Source: Peribacillus asahii (lineage in GTDB: Bacteria; Bacillota; Bacilli; Bacillales; DSM-1321). Taken from it: DNA of 64,000 nucleotides. Positions 16,988 to 25,280 of the stretch are shown here, one piece after another. A program made the position numbers and the translations under genes. The first letter of the stretch is position 1. The number at the start of each line of letters is the position of its first letter. The notes under the pieces were generated by a model. The model was not told the origin of the DNA, searched no databases, and saw nothing but the letters and a program-made list of their open reading frames with translations. The DNA lies in assembly GCF_004006295.1 (NCBI RefSeq), contig NZ_CP026095.1:916001-980000 (forward strand), in the 5' to 3' direction.

Positions 16988-17010
16988 CTCTCCTCTTCTC
17001 TTCTCAACTA
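16988..17010 (-). promoter_or_regulatory. TRAP-type binding site in the trpP leader
   Basis: On the minus strand: UAG followed by four GAG triplets, all separated by exactly two bases (triplets at 17008-17010, 17003-17005, 16998-17000, 16993-16995, 16988-16990). The last ones overlap the Shine-Dalgarno. This is the known TRAP spacing; the B. subtilis trpP site has more triplets. Confidence 0.65.
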
Positions 17011-17014
17011 AAAA

Positions 17015-17065
17015 ATGTATACTTTTCCGGCAGTGCACTCGTTGCCTGCCGCGAAAAGTATACAT
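17015..17065 (-). promoter_or_regulatory. Strong stem-loop in the trpP promoter/leader
   Basis: ATGTATACTTTTC / GAAAAGTATACAT plus GGCAG/CTGCC gives about 18 bp. It lies just downstream of the extended -10 and upstream of the TRAP site. It may be a leader 5' stem-loop or an operator overlapping the transcription start. Confidence 0.55.
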
Positions 17066-17066
17066 C

Positions 17067-17075
17067 AGTATATCA
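17067..17075 (-). promoter_or_regulatory. Extended -10 of trpP
   Basis: TGA-TATACT on the minus strand, with TTCTAA 17 bases upstream as a weak -35. Confidence 0.5.
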
Positions 17076-17119
17076 TGCGCTTCGTTTTTTTAGAAGTGGT
17101 TTCTAATTAGTATAGAAGC

Positions 17120-18205
17120 TTATTTTTGGTAGTTTTTTTGGAACTCTTTCATGAAGTCAGCAAGCTCTTGGCAGTGAGCTGTTGGTACCGCATTATAAAT
17201 AGATGCACGGCAACCACCGATAGAACGGTGACCGTTAAGACCAACAAAGCCGGCAGCTTTTGCTTCAGCTAAAAATTGTTTTTCTGCTTCTTCTGTTTGT
17301 AGGTTAAATGTTACATTCATGTGTGAACGGCTGTCTGGACGTGCATGTCCTTTATAGAAACCATTGCTTTCATCAATCGCATCATAAATGATTTTTGATT
17401 TTTGGTGATTGATTTCTGCTATTTTTTCCACGCCGCCTTGTTCTTTTGCCCAGTCTAATACTAGAGATAATAAATAAATCGCTAATGTTGGCGGTGTGTT
17501 GTATAAAGAATTATTTTTTGCATGAGTTGCGTAATTTAACACCGTTGGTAATTGGTCGTTATCTTCGATTAAATCTTTGCGGATAATCACAACCGTTACA
17601 CCAGATGGTCCAAGGTTTTTCTGTGCACCTGCATAGATGATGCCGAATTTACTTACGTCCACTTTTTCACTTAGGATGTCGCTTGACATATCAGCGATTA
17701 ATGGAACATTTCCTGTTTCAGGGAACTGTTTCCATTGTGTTCCGTAAATTGTGTTATTGCTTGTAATATGTAGATAAGCAGCATCTTCATTTACTTTAAT
17801 GTCTTCTAATGAAGGGATGAATGAATATTTTTCCTCTTTTGAAGAAGCAACAACAGCTGTTTCGCCAACTTTTTTCGCTTCTTTTAATGCTTTATCTGAC
17901 CAAGCTCCAGTTAAAACATAATCTGCGCGTTTACCTTCTTTCAATAAGTTCATTGGAACCATTGAGAATTGCAGGCTCGCACCGCCTTGAAGTAGAAGCA
18001 CTTCATAATTTTCTGGAATCGACATTAATTCTTTAAGTGTTGCGATTGCATGGTTATGAATTTTTTCAAATTGAGCACTGCGGTGGCTAAGCTCCATAAC
18101 AGACATACCTGAGTCCTCTATATTTAACCATTCATTTTGAGCTCGTTTTAATACTTCTTCTGGAAGGGCTGCTGGCCCAGCGTTAAAATTCCGTGCACGT
18201 TTCAC
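17120..18205 (-). CDS. serC: Phosphoserine aminotransferase SerC
   Basis: 361 residues. Start RARNFNAGPAALPEEVL, PLP-binding lysine in YAGAQKNLGPSG (about residue 195) and the C-terminal GHRSIGGCRASIYNA are SerC hallmarks. It converts 3-phosphohydroxypyruvate and glutamate to phosphoserine in serine (and pyridoxal phosphate) synthesis. The RBS GGAGGAAG is clear. No T-box or other riboswitch is visible in the ~290 bases to hit. Confidence 0.96.
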   Translation of the reverse strand: MKRARNFNAGPAALPEEVLKRAQNEWLNIEDSGMSVMELSHRSAQFEKIHNHAIATLKELMSIPENYEVLLLQGGASLQFSMVPMNLLKEGKRADYVLTGAWSDKALKEAKKVGETAVVASSKEEKYSFIPSLEDIKVNEDAAYLHITSNNTIYGTQWKQFPETGNVPLIADMSSDILSEKVDVSKFGIIYAGAQKNLGPSGVTVVIIRKDLIEDNDQLPTVLNYATHAKNNSLYNTPPTLAIYLLSLVLDWAKEQGGVEKIAEINHQKSKIIYDAIDESNGFYKGHARPDSRSHMNVTFNLQTEEAEKQFLAEAKAAGFVGLNGHRSIGGCRASIYNAVPTAHCQELADFMKEFQKNYQK

Positions 18206-18460
18206 TTTTTCTTCCTCCTAAAAAATAAATGTAGTTACTGTACTAAGTCTATTATATCCTAACAGAAAAATAAATTTAATTGGAGAGGAAATTCGATTTT
18301 TTATTTTGTATTTTAAGAAAATTTCACTTTTTTAGACAAATAAAGACGGAATTTTTCGACATTTTTTGATATTTAGCTTCATCAGATTTATTTTAGCTAA
18401 TCGCTTCGGAAGGCAGGGAATGCTTTCCGACAGCGATTCACCTATACTTTTCGTATCAAG

Positions 18461-18490
18461 AAAAAGATTCTCCACATATGTGAAGAATCA
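18461..18490 (-). terminator. Terminator of hit
   Basis: On the minus strand, GATTCTtCACA/TGTGgAGAATC is followed by CTTTTTCTTG. It begins eight bases after the stop. Confidence 0.75.
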
Positions 18491-18498
18491 GATATACA

Positions 18499-18921
18499 TT
18501 ATTGAATATGCTGTGCAATGGCGTTTGCAATGTTTTGTAAATCTTCTGGTGTGTATTCGCTGTCATGCGTTTTCCAAACTGCTCCGAAGCCATCACCTTC
18601 ACCATAGCGAGGGATGATGTGCATATGGTAGTGGAAAACAGATTGTCCAGCCGCTTCTCCATTATTATTAACTAGATTTAAGCCGATTGGATTGAATTCT
18701 TGTTTAATGGCACGAGAAATTTCAGGGACAACGGCGAATATTTCTTTTGCAATTTCCGGCGTTAATTCAAACACATTTTCTTTATGTACTTTTGGAATAA
18801 CGAGTGTATGGCCTTTCGTTACTTGGCTAATATCGAGAAACGCTACGACCTGCTCATTTTCAAATACTTTTGTACTTGGAATATCTCCCTTAATGATTTT
18901 GCAAAAAATACAATCGCTCAT
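18499..18921 (-). CDS. hit: HIT family protein (histidine triad nucleotide-binding)
   Basis: 140 residues. Start CIFCKIIKGDIPSTKVFENE has the paired cysteines of zinc-binding HIT proteins. The triad H-Y-H-M-H near residue 98 (VFHYHMHIIPRY) is the nucleotide phosphoramidase active site. Place beside ecsA is as in B. subtilis hit, but it is on the opposite strand from ecsAB. Physiological substrate unknown. Confidence 0.93.
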   Translation of the reverse strand: MSDCIFCKIIKGDIPSTKVFENEQVVAFLDISQVTKGHTLVIPKVHKENVFELTPEIAKEIFAVVPEISRAIKQEFNPIGLNLVNNNGEAAGQSVFHYHMHIIPRYGEGDGFGAVWKTHDSEYTPEDLQNIANAIAQHIQ

Positions 18922-19000
18922 CGTTTAACTTCCTTTCTAATTTATGAAATTATTGTTAATCGTACCACAAGATGACTGCCTTAGAAAAGTGAAATGAAAA

Positions 19001-19029
19001 ACAGGATGCAACTTTACGTTGCACCCTGT
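19001..19029. terminator. Hairpin ACAGG-TGCAAC / GTTGCA-CCTGT
   Basis: 11 paired bases with one mismatch and a 5-base loop, without a good T-tract. It lies upstream of hit on its divergent side. Function unclear. Confidence 0.4.
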
Positions 19030-19083
19030 CGTTTGAAAAAGGGGTATGCTTTTCTTGGCGTATCAACGAGAATAACCTTTGAT

Positions 19084-19418
19084 CAACACCTCATTTACGT
19101 TTTTGTAAATTACGGTTATTGGATAAAAGATTTTGTATTCAAGGCAACCATCTCCTATATTTTCATCGTTTTATGAACGACTAAAGTATATTTGATAACT
19201 GTTGAATTGAATCTCTTCTACGTGCAAGCGAACCATCTCCTAATGAAATGACTTCGTAAGCAAATTTCTCTGGGTCTTTCAGTTAGTAGTCTGCAACTGA
19301 CACCTCATTTACAACATGATATGATTCATTTGTAAGGAAGTTTCTTTTAGAAAGCAGTTATAGTTTCTTTAACTGACACCTCATTTTACAATATGATGTG
19401 AATCACTTGTAATGAAGA
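19084..19418. repeat. Degenerate repeats upstream of ecsA
   Basis: AACTGACACCTCATTT-type units occur at 19295-19340 and 19371-19417 (76-base period), with a weaker CAACACCTCATTTAC at about 19084. Each is followed by a short hairpin bounded by TTAC.A/T.GTAA. ACCATCTCCTA boxes occur near 19147 and 19231. No gene is convincing in 18922-19634. Confidence 0.5.
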
Positions 19419-19634
19419 ACCCCTTCTTCCTTATTTATCATGGCCAGTAATTGCGAGTTATATACATCCTTTTTATTTTTTTTGATGAAATGATTTTCGG
19501 ACTTGCTTATTTAGGGAGTAAAAGAGGGCGTCACTATATAATCAAACAGAAATTTGCTACACTATAAACATATTTTATTTAAGGCTTTGTTCATGAACAG
19601 CGTCACAAAGCTTATAAAGAAGGGATCGTTATTT

Positions 19635-20378
19635 ATGTCCTTATTAGATATTAAAGACCTTGTCGGGGGGTATACAAAGACGCCTGTATTAAAAGGCATC
19701 AGCTTTACGATTCAGCCGAATGAATTAGTCGGTTTAATTGGATTGAATGGAGCTGGGAAAAGTACGACGATTAAACATATTATCGGTTTAATGGAGCCAA
19801 AGGGCGGCAGCATTTCGATTGCCGGGAAAACTTTCTCAGAAGATCCCGATGGCTATCGTAAGAAATTTACGTATATTCCGGAAACGCCGATTCTTTATGA
19901 TGAATTAACACTTGAGGAGCATTTACGTTTAACGGCAATGGCTCATGGAATTGAGGAAACGGTCTATGAAAAGCGAATCGGTGTATTGTTGAAGGAATTT
20001 CGGATGGAAAAGCGGATGAAATGGTTTCCTGCTCATTTTTCCAAAGGGATGAAACAAAAGGTGATGATTATGTGTGCCTTTTTAGTTCAGCCCTCGCTTT
20101 ATATTGTTGATGAGCCGTTTTTAGGGCTGGATCCATTAGGGATTCAATCTTTGCTTGATTTAATGACGAAAATGAAAGAGAGTGGGGCAGGAATTTTAAT
20201 GTCTACTCATATTTTAGCAACAGCGGAGCGCTATTGTGATTCCTTTGTTATTCTACATAATGGTGAAATTCGAGCGAAAGGGAATTTGGAACAGCTTCGT
20301 ACTCAATTTGCGATGCCGGGAGCAACGCTTGATGATATTTATATTCAATTGACGAAAGAAGATCATCGTCATGAATAG
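19635..20378 (+). CDS. ecsA: ABC transporter ATPase EcsA
   Basis: 247 residues from the ATG at 19635, matching the known EcsA length; an upstream in-frame ATG at 19554 would add an unrelated 27 residues. Walker A GLNGAGKSTT, signature FSKGMKQKV, Walker B LYIVDEPFLGLDP, H-loop STHILATAE. With EcsB it forms an exporter needed for protein secretion, competence and intramembrane proteolysis in B. subtilis. It overlaps ecsB by 8 bases. Confidence 0.95.
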   Translation: MSLLDIKDLVGGYTKTPVLKGISFTIQPNELVGLIGLNGAGKSTTIKHIIGLMEPKGGSISIAGKTFSEDPDGYRKKFTYIPETPILYDELTLEEHLRLTAMAHGIEETVYEKRIGVLLKEFRMEKRMKWFPAHFSKGMKQKVMIMCAFLVQPSLYIVDEPFLGLDPLGIQSLLDLMTKMKESGAGILMSTHILATAERYCDSFVILHNGEIRAKGNLEQLRTQFAMPGATLDDIYIQLTKEDHRHE

Positions 20379-21579
20379 CGGGCAGTTTTGGAAAGAGCGA
20401 TTTGTCAGCTACAGCAAAGAAATGCAAAAGTATTTGCGTTATATTTTCAATGGTCATCTAGTATTCGTAATGGTGATAGCCTTTGGGGGAGCAGCGTATT
20501 ATTATAGCAACTGGGTGAAAACGTTACATAGTGATTTTCCTGCTGTGCCGATTATGGCTGTTATTTTGGCGCTTCTTGTGACACGAAGTCCGATTCATAC
20601 GTTTTTAAGAGAAGCAGATACCGTGTTTATTTTACCTGTTGAAACGCAGTTAAAGCCTTATTTTACACGTTCTATTTTATTAAGCTGGTTTTTGCAAAGC
20701 TATATGTTGCTGCTTGTATTAGCGGCTTTAATGCCAATGTATGCGAAAGTGACAGGCTCAGGTATGAACGACTTTGTGACCGTGCTGATTGTGCTATTGC
20801 TTGTAAAAATAATCAACTTGAATATTCAGTGGTATGTGTTGAAGTATCAAGAGGTTTCCACAAGTCGTATCGATTTATTGCTTCGTTTTGTCATTAATGT
20901 AGTATTGCTGTATGTTGTATTGGATAAAGCGTCCATTTGGGTGTCAGTCCTTATCCTATGTATTTTGCTTGGCTTGTTTGCTTATTATCGCGGAGCTACT
21001 CGTCAAAAAGCTTTGCAATGGGAGCGGTTAGTGGCACTTGAAAGCAAACGGCTTCAAGCTTTTTACAGGCTGGCCAATTTGTTTACCGATGTACCAAGCT
21101 TAGGAAGCAAAGTGGCGAGAAGAAAGTGGTTGGACTTTCTTTTATCCTTTATTCCATATAAACAATCCTCAACATATATGTACTTATATGGACGTACATT
21201 TTTACGGGCGAATGATTATGCAGGTTTGTTAGTTCGTTTAACCTTAATCGGTTCAGTTATTTTAGTTGTACTGTCCAATCAATGGGCCTATTTATTTGTC
21301 GTTGCTTTATTCTTATTTATAACAGCGATTCAATTGTTACCAGTATGGAAAATACATGAATGGAAAATTTGGGTTTCGTTGTATCCGTTACCAGCTAACA
21401 TGCGTGAGGCAGCGGTTATTCGATGGATTTCTTACTTTTTATCACTAGAAGCTGTGGTATTTGTTGTTGTGTTGCTTTGTAAAGGTGAATGGATGAGTGC
21501 GGGACTTGCGCTAATAGTCGGTATTCTGTTCATTGTTGGCTTTAAAAGCTATGCGGTGAAAAAAATAAGAACGTTTTAA
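20371..21579 (+). CDS. ecsB: ABC transporter permease EcsB
   Basis: 402 residues. A basic amphipathic N-terminus (WKERFVSYSKEMQKYLRYIFNGH) is followed by about eight to nine membrane segments in two clusters (about 30-190 and 285-400) separated by a charged cytoplasmic stretch (RQKALQWERLVALESKRLQAFYRLANLF). This is the EcsB layout. Translationally coupled to ecsA by overlap. In B. subtilis ecsC follows directly; here a terminator and an MFS gene intervene. Confidence 0.94.
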   Translation: MNSGQFWKERFVSYSKEMQKYLRYIFNGHLVFVMVIAFGGAAYYYSNWVKTLHSDFPAVPIMAVILALLVTRSPIHTFLREADTVFILPVETQLKPYFTRSILLSWFLQSYMLLLVLAALMPMYAKVTGSGMNDFVTVLIVLLLVKIINLNIQWYVLKYQEVSTSRIDLLLRFVINVVLLYVVLDKASIWVSVLILCILLGLFAYYRGATRQKALQWERLVALESKRLQAFYRLANLFTDVPSLGSKVARRKWLDFLLSFIPYKQSSTYMYLYGRTFLRANDYAGLLVRLTLIGSVILVVLSNQWAYLFVVALFLFITAIQLLPVWKIHEWKIWVSLYPLPANMREAAVIRWISYFLSLEAVVFVVVLLCKGEWMSAGLALIVGILFIVGFKSYAVKKIRTF

Positions 21580-21587
21580 GAGCACGA

Positions 21588-21624
21588 GAGGTCACCCAAA
21601 AGTTTACTTTTGGGTGGCTCTTTT
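21588..21624 (+). terminator. Terminator of ecsAB
   Basis: CACCCAAAAG-ttta-CTTTTGGGTG within a GAG/CTC base, then TTTT. Confidence 0.85.
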
Positions 21625-21705
21625 AATTATAGTTATTACTATATATACTGTGGAAATGAATGAATTAGGTCTATAATAGCCTTATAGACAAAAAGGGGAA
21701 TTTTT

Positions 21706-22911
21706 ATGAATTATACAAACGCATCAAAAATCTGGACGATGCCTTTCTTTGTGGCCCTAATTAACAATTTTTTTCTTTTTATTGTTTATTATTCTCTTAT
21801 AACTATTTTACCTGTTTATGTAATAAGGGAGTTAAAAGGGTCAGAGGTACAGGCTGGTCTTATGATGACTATATTTATGCTATCAGCAATTCTTGTTCGT
21901 CCATTCTCTGGAAAGATTATTGATGTACTAGGGAAGCGGAAAACACTAATTGTTGCTGAATTGTTTTTTGGTCTTTCTACTTTTTTATATTTATGGGTGG
22001 ATGACCTGTATTTATTGTTGGCCTTACGCTTTTTTCATGGAATATGGTTTAGTATTGTAACGACTGTACTAATTGCCATTGCTAATGATATTGTGCCAGA
22101 TAAACGAAAAGGGGAAGGTCTTGGTTATTTTGCTATGTCTATGAACCTAGCTATCGTAGTAGGTCCATTTATTGCCTTAACGGCCGTTCAATTTTTTCCA
22201 TATCAATCGTTATTTTTAGGCCTGGCTGTTGCTATAGTAATTGGCTTTCTAGGTTCGTTTAGTATAAAAATTTCAGAAAATCGACCAATCATTTTAGAAC
22301 GCAAACCTTTATCTATTCATGATTTATTTGAAGTACGGGCTATTCCGATTGCCATTGTTGGGTGTTTAACGGCCTTTTCTTATTCAAGTATTATATCTTT
22401 TATTTCTGTTTACGCAGAAGGTGAGGGTGTATTTGAATATGTAAGTTTATTCTTTGTTGTCTTTGCTTCAGCAATGATTCTTGTTCGTCCGTTTACCGGT
22501 CGACTCTATGATCGACGAGGACCGAACTATGTGATCTACCCTTCCTTCATTTTCTTTGCAATCGGCTTATTCGTATTAAGTAGTATGCATTCAGTAACAA
22601 TGTTGCTTATAGCTGGAGCGCTGATAGGGATGGGCTATGGATCAATCGTACCTTGTTTTCAAACGCTGGCGATCCAATCTGCTGAGAAACATCGAAGCAG
22701 TCATGCTACATCGACTTTCTTCACATTGTTTGATTCTGGGATGGCTGCAGGTGCATTCGTGCTAGGGATTATTTCATCCTATCTTGGCTATTCGATGCTT
22801 TATATCATTTGTGGCATCATAGTCGTCATAACCATTCCTGTGTACAAACAACTGTCTAGTCGCAAACGTAAAAATGAAAGAATAGTTGACTCACAAAGAG
22901 AAGGGGCATAA
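21706..22911 (+). CDS. Major facilitator superfamily transporter
   Basis: 401 residues with twelve predicted membrane segments. The loop 2-3 motif (RPFSGKIIDVLGKRKT) and its repeat in the second half (RPFTGRLYDRRGPNYV) are classic MFS signatures. A basic tail (SSRKRKNER) ends it. Substrate unknown; it resembles the YwoG/YfcJ-like drug or metabolite efflux group. AAGGGGAA precedes the ATG. It has its own terminator on each side and splits the ecsAB-ecsC neighbourhood. Confidence 0.9.
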   Translation: MNYTNASKIWTMPFFVALINNFFLFIVYYSLITILPVYVIRELKGSEVQAGLMMTIFMLSAILVRPFSGKIIDVLGKRKTLIVAELFFGLSTFLYLWVDDLYLLLALRFFHGIWFSIVTTVLIAIANDIVPDKRKGEGLGYFAMSMNLAIVVGPFIALTAVQFFPYQSLFLGLAVAIVIGFLGSFSIKISENRPIILERKPLSIHDLFEVRAIPIAIVGCLTAFSYSSIISFISVYAEGEGVFEYVSLFFVVFASAMILVRPFTGRLYDRRGPNYVIYPSFIFFAIGLFVLSSMHSVTMLLIAGALIGMGYGSIVPCFQTLAIQSAEKHRSSHATSTFFTLFDSGMAAGAFVLGIISSYLGYSMLYIICGIIVVITIPVYKQLSSRKRKNERIVDSQREGA

Positions 22912-23062
22912 TCTCGTTGAGTTTGCTTGCAAATTAGCTTTAAAGAGTAAAGTATTAAGCCTTTTGGAGAAGAGTTATATAGGCTGATATGTTAGGATGT
23001 TAATAAGGGAAACACATAATTTATCCATAAGAGATATAGATTTAGGAAATAAGGTTCTTTAT

Positions 23063-23092
23063 GCCTTCGCTGCCAGGCGAGGGCTTTTTTTT
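23063..23092 (+). terminator. Terminator after the MFS gene
   Basis: GCCTTCGC / GGCGAGGGC followed by eight T. Confidence 0.75.
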
Positions 23093-23134
23093 AACTCTGC
23101 AAATTTAAAGCGGGAATGAATGGAGGGAGTAATA

Positions 23135-23839
23135 ATGGAACGCTATGAGCAAGAAGTCTGGCAAGAAGTAATCGCTTGGAAAAAGAAAATGTTTCATAAG
23201 CCGAGTACATTTGAACGTATTTCGAAAAAAACACAAGGAAAAATTAATCAATATATCCCCGAAAAAGTACATCGAGCTATAACGGAAAGTATCAAAGGAC
23301 TTGTTGAAGGGGTGCTATCAGGCTCTTCTTATATTTCAAAAGAGAAACAGGTAGACCTGTTGTCTCTTCAACAAAAAGAAGAATGGGTGAAGGAGACGAT
23401 TTCGACGTACCGGAAAACGGCGGTAGTAGAGGGGGCTGGAACGGGAGCTGGCGGTTTGTTCCTAGGCTTAGCCGATTTTCCTTTGCTGCTCAGTATTAAA
23501 ATGAAATTATTATTTGAAATCGCTCGTTTATATGGTTTTGATGCGAAACAATATGAAGAACGATTATTTATTTTATATGTATTTCAGCTTGCTTTTTGCA
23601 GCGATGAAAAAAGAGTCGAAACGCTGCAGGTTATTGAGCGATGGGGCGAAGCAACAGATATTGATTGGCAAGTGCTGCAGCAGGAATATCGGGATCATAT
23701 TGATTTAGTGAAGATGTTTCAGCTCATTCCAGGAATTGGAGCGGTGGTAGGAGCATATGCGAATCGTCAACTCATTGACCAATTAGGGGAAACGGCGATG
23801 AATTGTTATCGTATTCGATTGATTGCTCAAGAAAGGTAA
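23135..23839 (+). CDS. ecsC: EcsC family protein
   Basis: 234 residues from the ATG at 23135, set by GGAGGG eight bases upstream (an earlier ATG at 23120 overlaps that site). The EcsC domain features VVEGAGTGAGGLFLGLADFPLLLSIKMKLLFEIA (glycine-rich hydrophobic hairpin) and FQLIPGIGAVVGAYANRQLI are present. Function is unknown even in B. subtilis. Separated here from ecsAB by an MFS gene, so not in the same operon. Confidence 0.92.
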   Translation: MERYEQEVWQEVIAWKKKMFHKPSTFERISKKTQGKINQYIPEKVHRAITESIKGLVEGVLSGSSYISKEKQVDLLSLQQKEEWVKETISTYRKTAVVEGAGTGAGGLFLGLADFPLLLSIKMKLLFEIARLYGFDAKQYEERLFILYVFQLAFCSDEKRVETLQVIERWGEATDIDWQVLQQEYRDHIDLVKMFQLIPGIGAVVGAYANRQLIDQLGETAMNCYRIRLIAQER

Positions 23840-23853
23840 ACCGATAATTAGAA

Positions 23854-23892
23854 GAGGATACGATGTCGAATGAGGGCGTCTATCCTCTTTAA
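23854..23892 (+). terminator. Terminator of ecsC
   Basis: AGAGGATA / TATCCTCT stem with TT tail. Confidence 0.65.
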
Positions 23893-23996
23893 CTATGTAA
23901 AAAAATGTCCTATGAGCTGAATATTTTACATATTTTTATATAATTTGTAAAAATAGTTAAAATAGGTTCGGCGAAATAAGTAGGGAGGTTTCTAGA

Positions 23997-24458
23997 TTGA
24001 AAAAGAAAATTGATGAGGAACTAATTTATGAAAAACATCATGAACAAATTTTGAAGCAAGTAAAAAACGATCCGTATGCGCAGTCATTAGGAATTGAGTT
24101 AACAAAATTTGAGGCTGGTTTTGCAGAAGCAATGTTAGAAGTGCAAAGCCATATGGTAAATGCATATGGAACTGTTCATGGGGCAGTTATTTATGCTTTA
24201 GCAGATCACGCTTTTTCGGTAGCCTGTAATGCATATGGAAAGACATCCTTAGGACTCTCGACAACTATTCAATTTATTGAATCAGCTAAACCTGGAAATC
24301 AGATAGTTGCCCGTGCAACAGAAGTAAAACGAAACTATCGTACAGGGTTCTACCGAATTGACATCTTACATGAACAAAATCTGATAGCAACCATGGAGGC
24401 AGTGTCCTATCGTAAGGATCACTATTTCATTGAACTTGATGAACAAGTTCAAGTGTAG
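23997..24458 (+). CDS. PaaI-family hotdog-fold thioesterase
   Basis: 153 residues. TTG start decided by AGGGAGG eight bases upstream. Hotdog motif VNAYGTVHGAVIYALADHAFSVACNAYG (about residues 57-85) contains the HGG-like HGA helix and the catalytic-region Asp of PaaI/YbgC relatives. The following LSTTIQFIESAKPGNQIVARATEVKRNYRTGFYRIDI is the second strand set. Expected to hydrolyse acyl-CoA thioesters in the cytosol; substrate unknown. Its terminator is shared with the convergent hmoB. Confidence 0.88.
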   Translation: MKKKIDEELIYEKHHEQILKQVKNDPYAQSLGIELTKFEAGFAEAMLEVQSHMVNAYGTVHGAVIYALADHAFSVACNAYGKTSLGLSTTIQFIESAKPGNQIVARATEVKRNYRTGFYRIDILHEQNLIATMEAVSYRKDHYFIELDEQVQV

Positions 24459-24492
24459 AATACGATATTATTTTTTGCTCTATTTAAAAAAT

Positions 24493-24534
24493 AAGGTATT
24501 TACAGGTTAGTTGTGTCCAACCTGTAAATACCTT
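24493..24534. terminator. Bidirectional terminator thioesterase/hmoB
   Basis: AAGGTATTTACAGGTT / AACCTGTAAATACCTT, a perfect 16-bp stem. Confidence 0.88.
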
Positions 24535-24540
24535 TATTTA

Positions 24541-24556
24541 GATGAAAGTTTCACTT
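24541..24556 (-). repeat. Possible end remnant of the 9654 element at the hmoB stop
   Basis: On the minus strand, TAAAGTGAAACTTtCATC follows the hmoB stop. It matches the left end of the element with its usual TAAA flank. Only ~14 informative bases, so chance is possible. Confidence 0.3.
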
Positions 24557-25065
24557 TACTCTTTGTCTTTCGAAACCATAGAATACTTTGTAATGTACGG
24601 TGCGCCAGAAAAGAGGTGCCCAGTAGAAGTTGGTTTTGGTTTTTCTATATTATGTGCTTCTTTAAAGGACTGAGAACGTGTCCACTTATCGAAATCGCTT
24701 TCCTTTTCCCATACTGTTAAAATGACATACGTATCTGATTTAATAGGACGTAAAACTCGCATAGCGATAAAGCCTGGTTCTTTCTCAATTAAGCCTGCTC
24801 GGTTTTTAAACTGATATTCTAAGTTCGGCCGCCCTTCTTCGGTAACAGGAATATTATTCATGACAACAAAACCTCGGTCCTGTAATTCCCCTTTTCCTTC
24901 CACGATTTCAAAACGGCGCGGTGAGGCAAAGACCGTTTTGCCGGATGTTTCATGCAATAGCAAAGTGTTTTGAGGATTTTGCATTAAAAAGATTTTTTCA
25001 TTTGGATGTTTGTTCTTTTTAATCTTTAAAAAATCATACGTTCCAGTTGTCATATATATATTCAT
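24556..25065 (-). CDS. hmoB: Heme-degrading monooxygenase HmoB (YhgC)
   Basis: 169 residues. A two-part protein: an N-terminal half (YDFLKIKKNKHPNEKIFLMQN...) and a C-terminal antibiotic-biosynthesis-monooxygenase (ABM) ferredoxin-like domain at about 75-160 with FKNRAGLIEKEPGFIAMRVLRP and TVWEKESDFDKWTRSQSFKEAH. This composition is that of HmoB, which cleaves heme to release iron. It sits divergently from hemE, linking heme turnover and synthesis. In B. subtilis pbpF lies between; it is absent here. Confidence 0.9.
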   Translation of the reverse strand: MNIYMTTGTYDFLKIKKNKHPNEKIFLMQNPQNTLLLHETSGKTVFASPRRFEIVEGKGELQDRGFVVMNNIPVTEEGRPNLEYQFKNRAGLIEKEPGFIAMRVLRPIKSDTYVILTVWEKESDFDKWTRSQSFKEAHNIEKPKPTSTGHLFSGAPYITKYSMVSKDKE

Positions 25066-25280
25066 ACATTCACCTCAAGTCATTATTCTTTCCTATATAT
25101 TATCAATAAATTCCATATTAATAAAAGCGCTTCGGGATGTTCACAAGTTGTCTATATTTATCTTTATGAAATGGCGAGCCTCAATGTGTTACGATTTGAA
25201 ATTCTCTTTTCATCTGATATTCTATTGTAGGTAACTATAAAAAATATAAATACTTTGACATGCTTGAAAGGTGGATTTGA

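Noticed and set aside
18206-18498. T-box or serine/glycine riboswitch for serC
   Set aside because: serC is on the minus strand and its leader lacks a T-box AGGGTGG-like motif or other known riboswitch core; nothing like it is seen elsewhere in the window.
18994-19176. 60-codon frame upstream of ecsA
   Set aside because: Begins in a hairpin, no RBS, no recognisable protein features.
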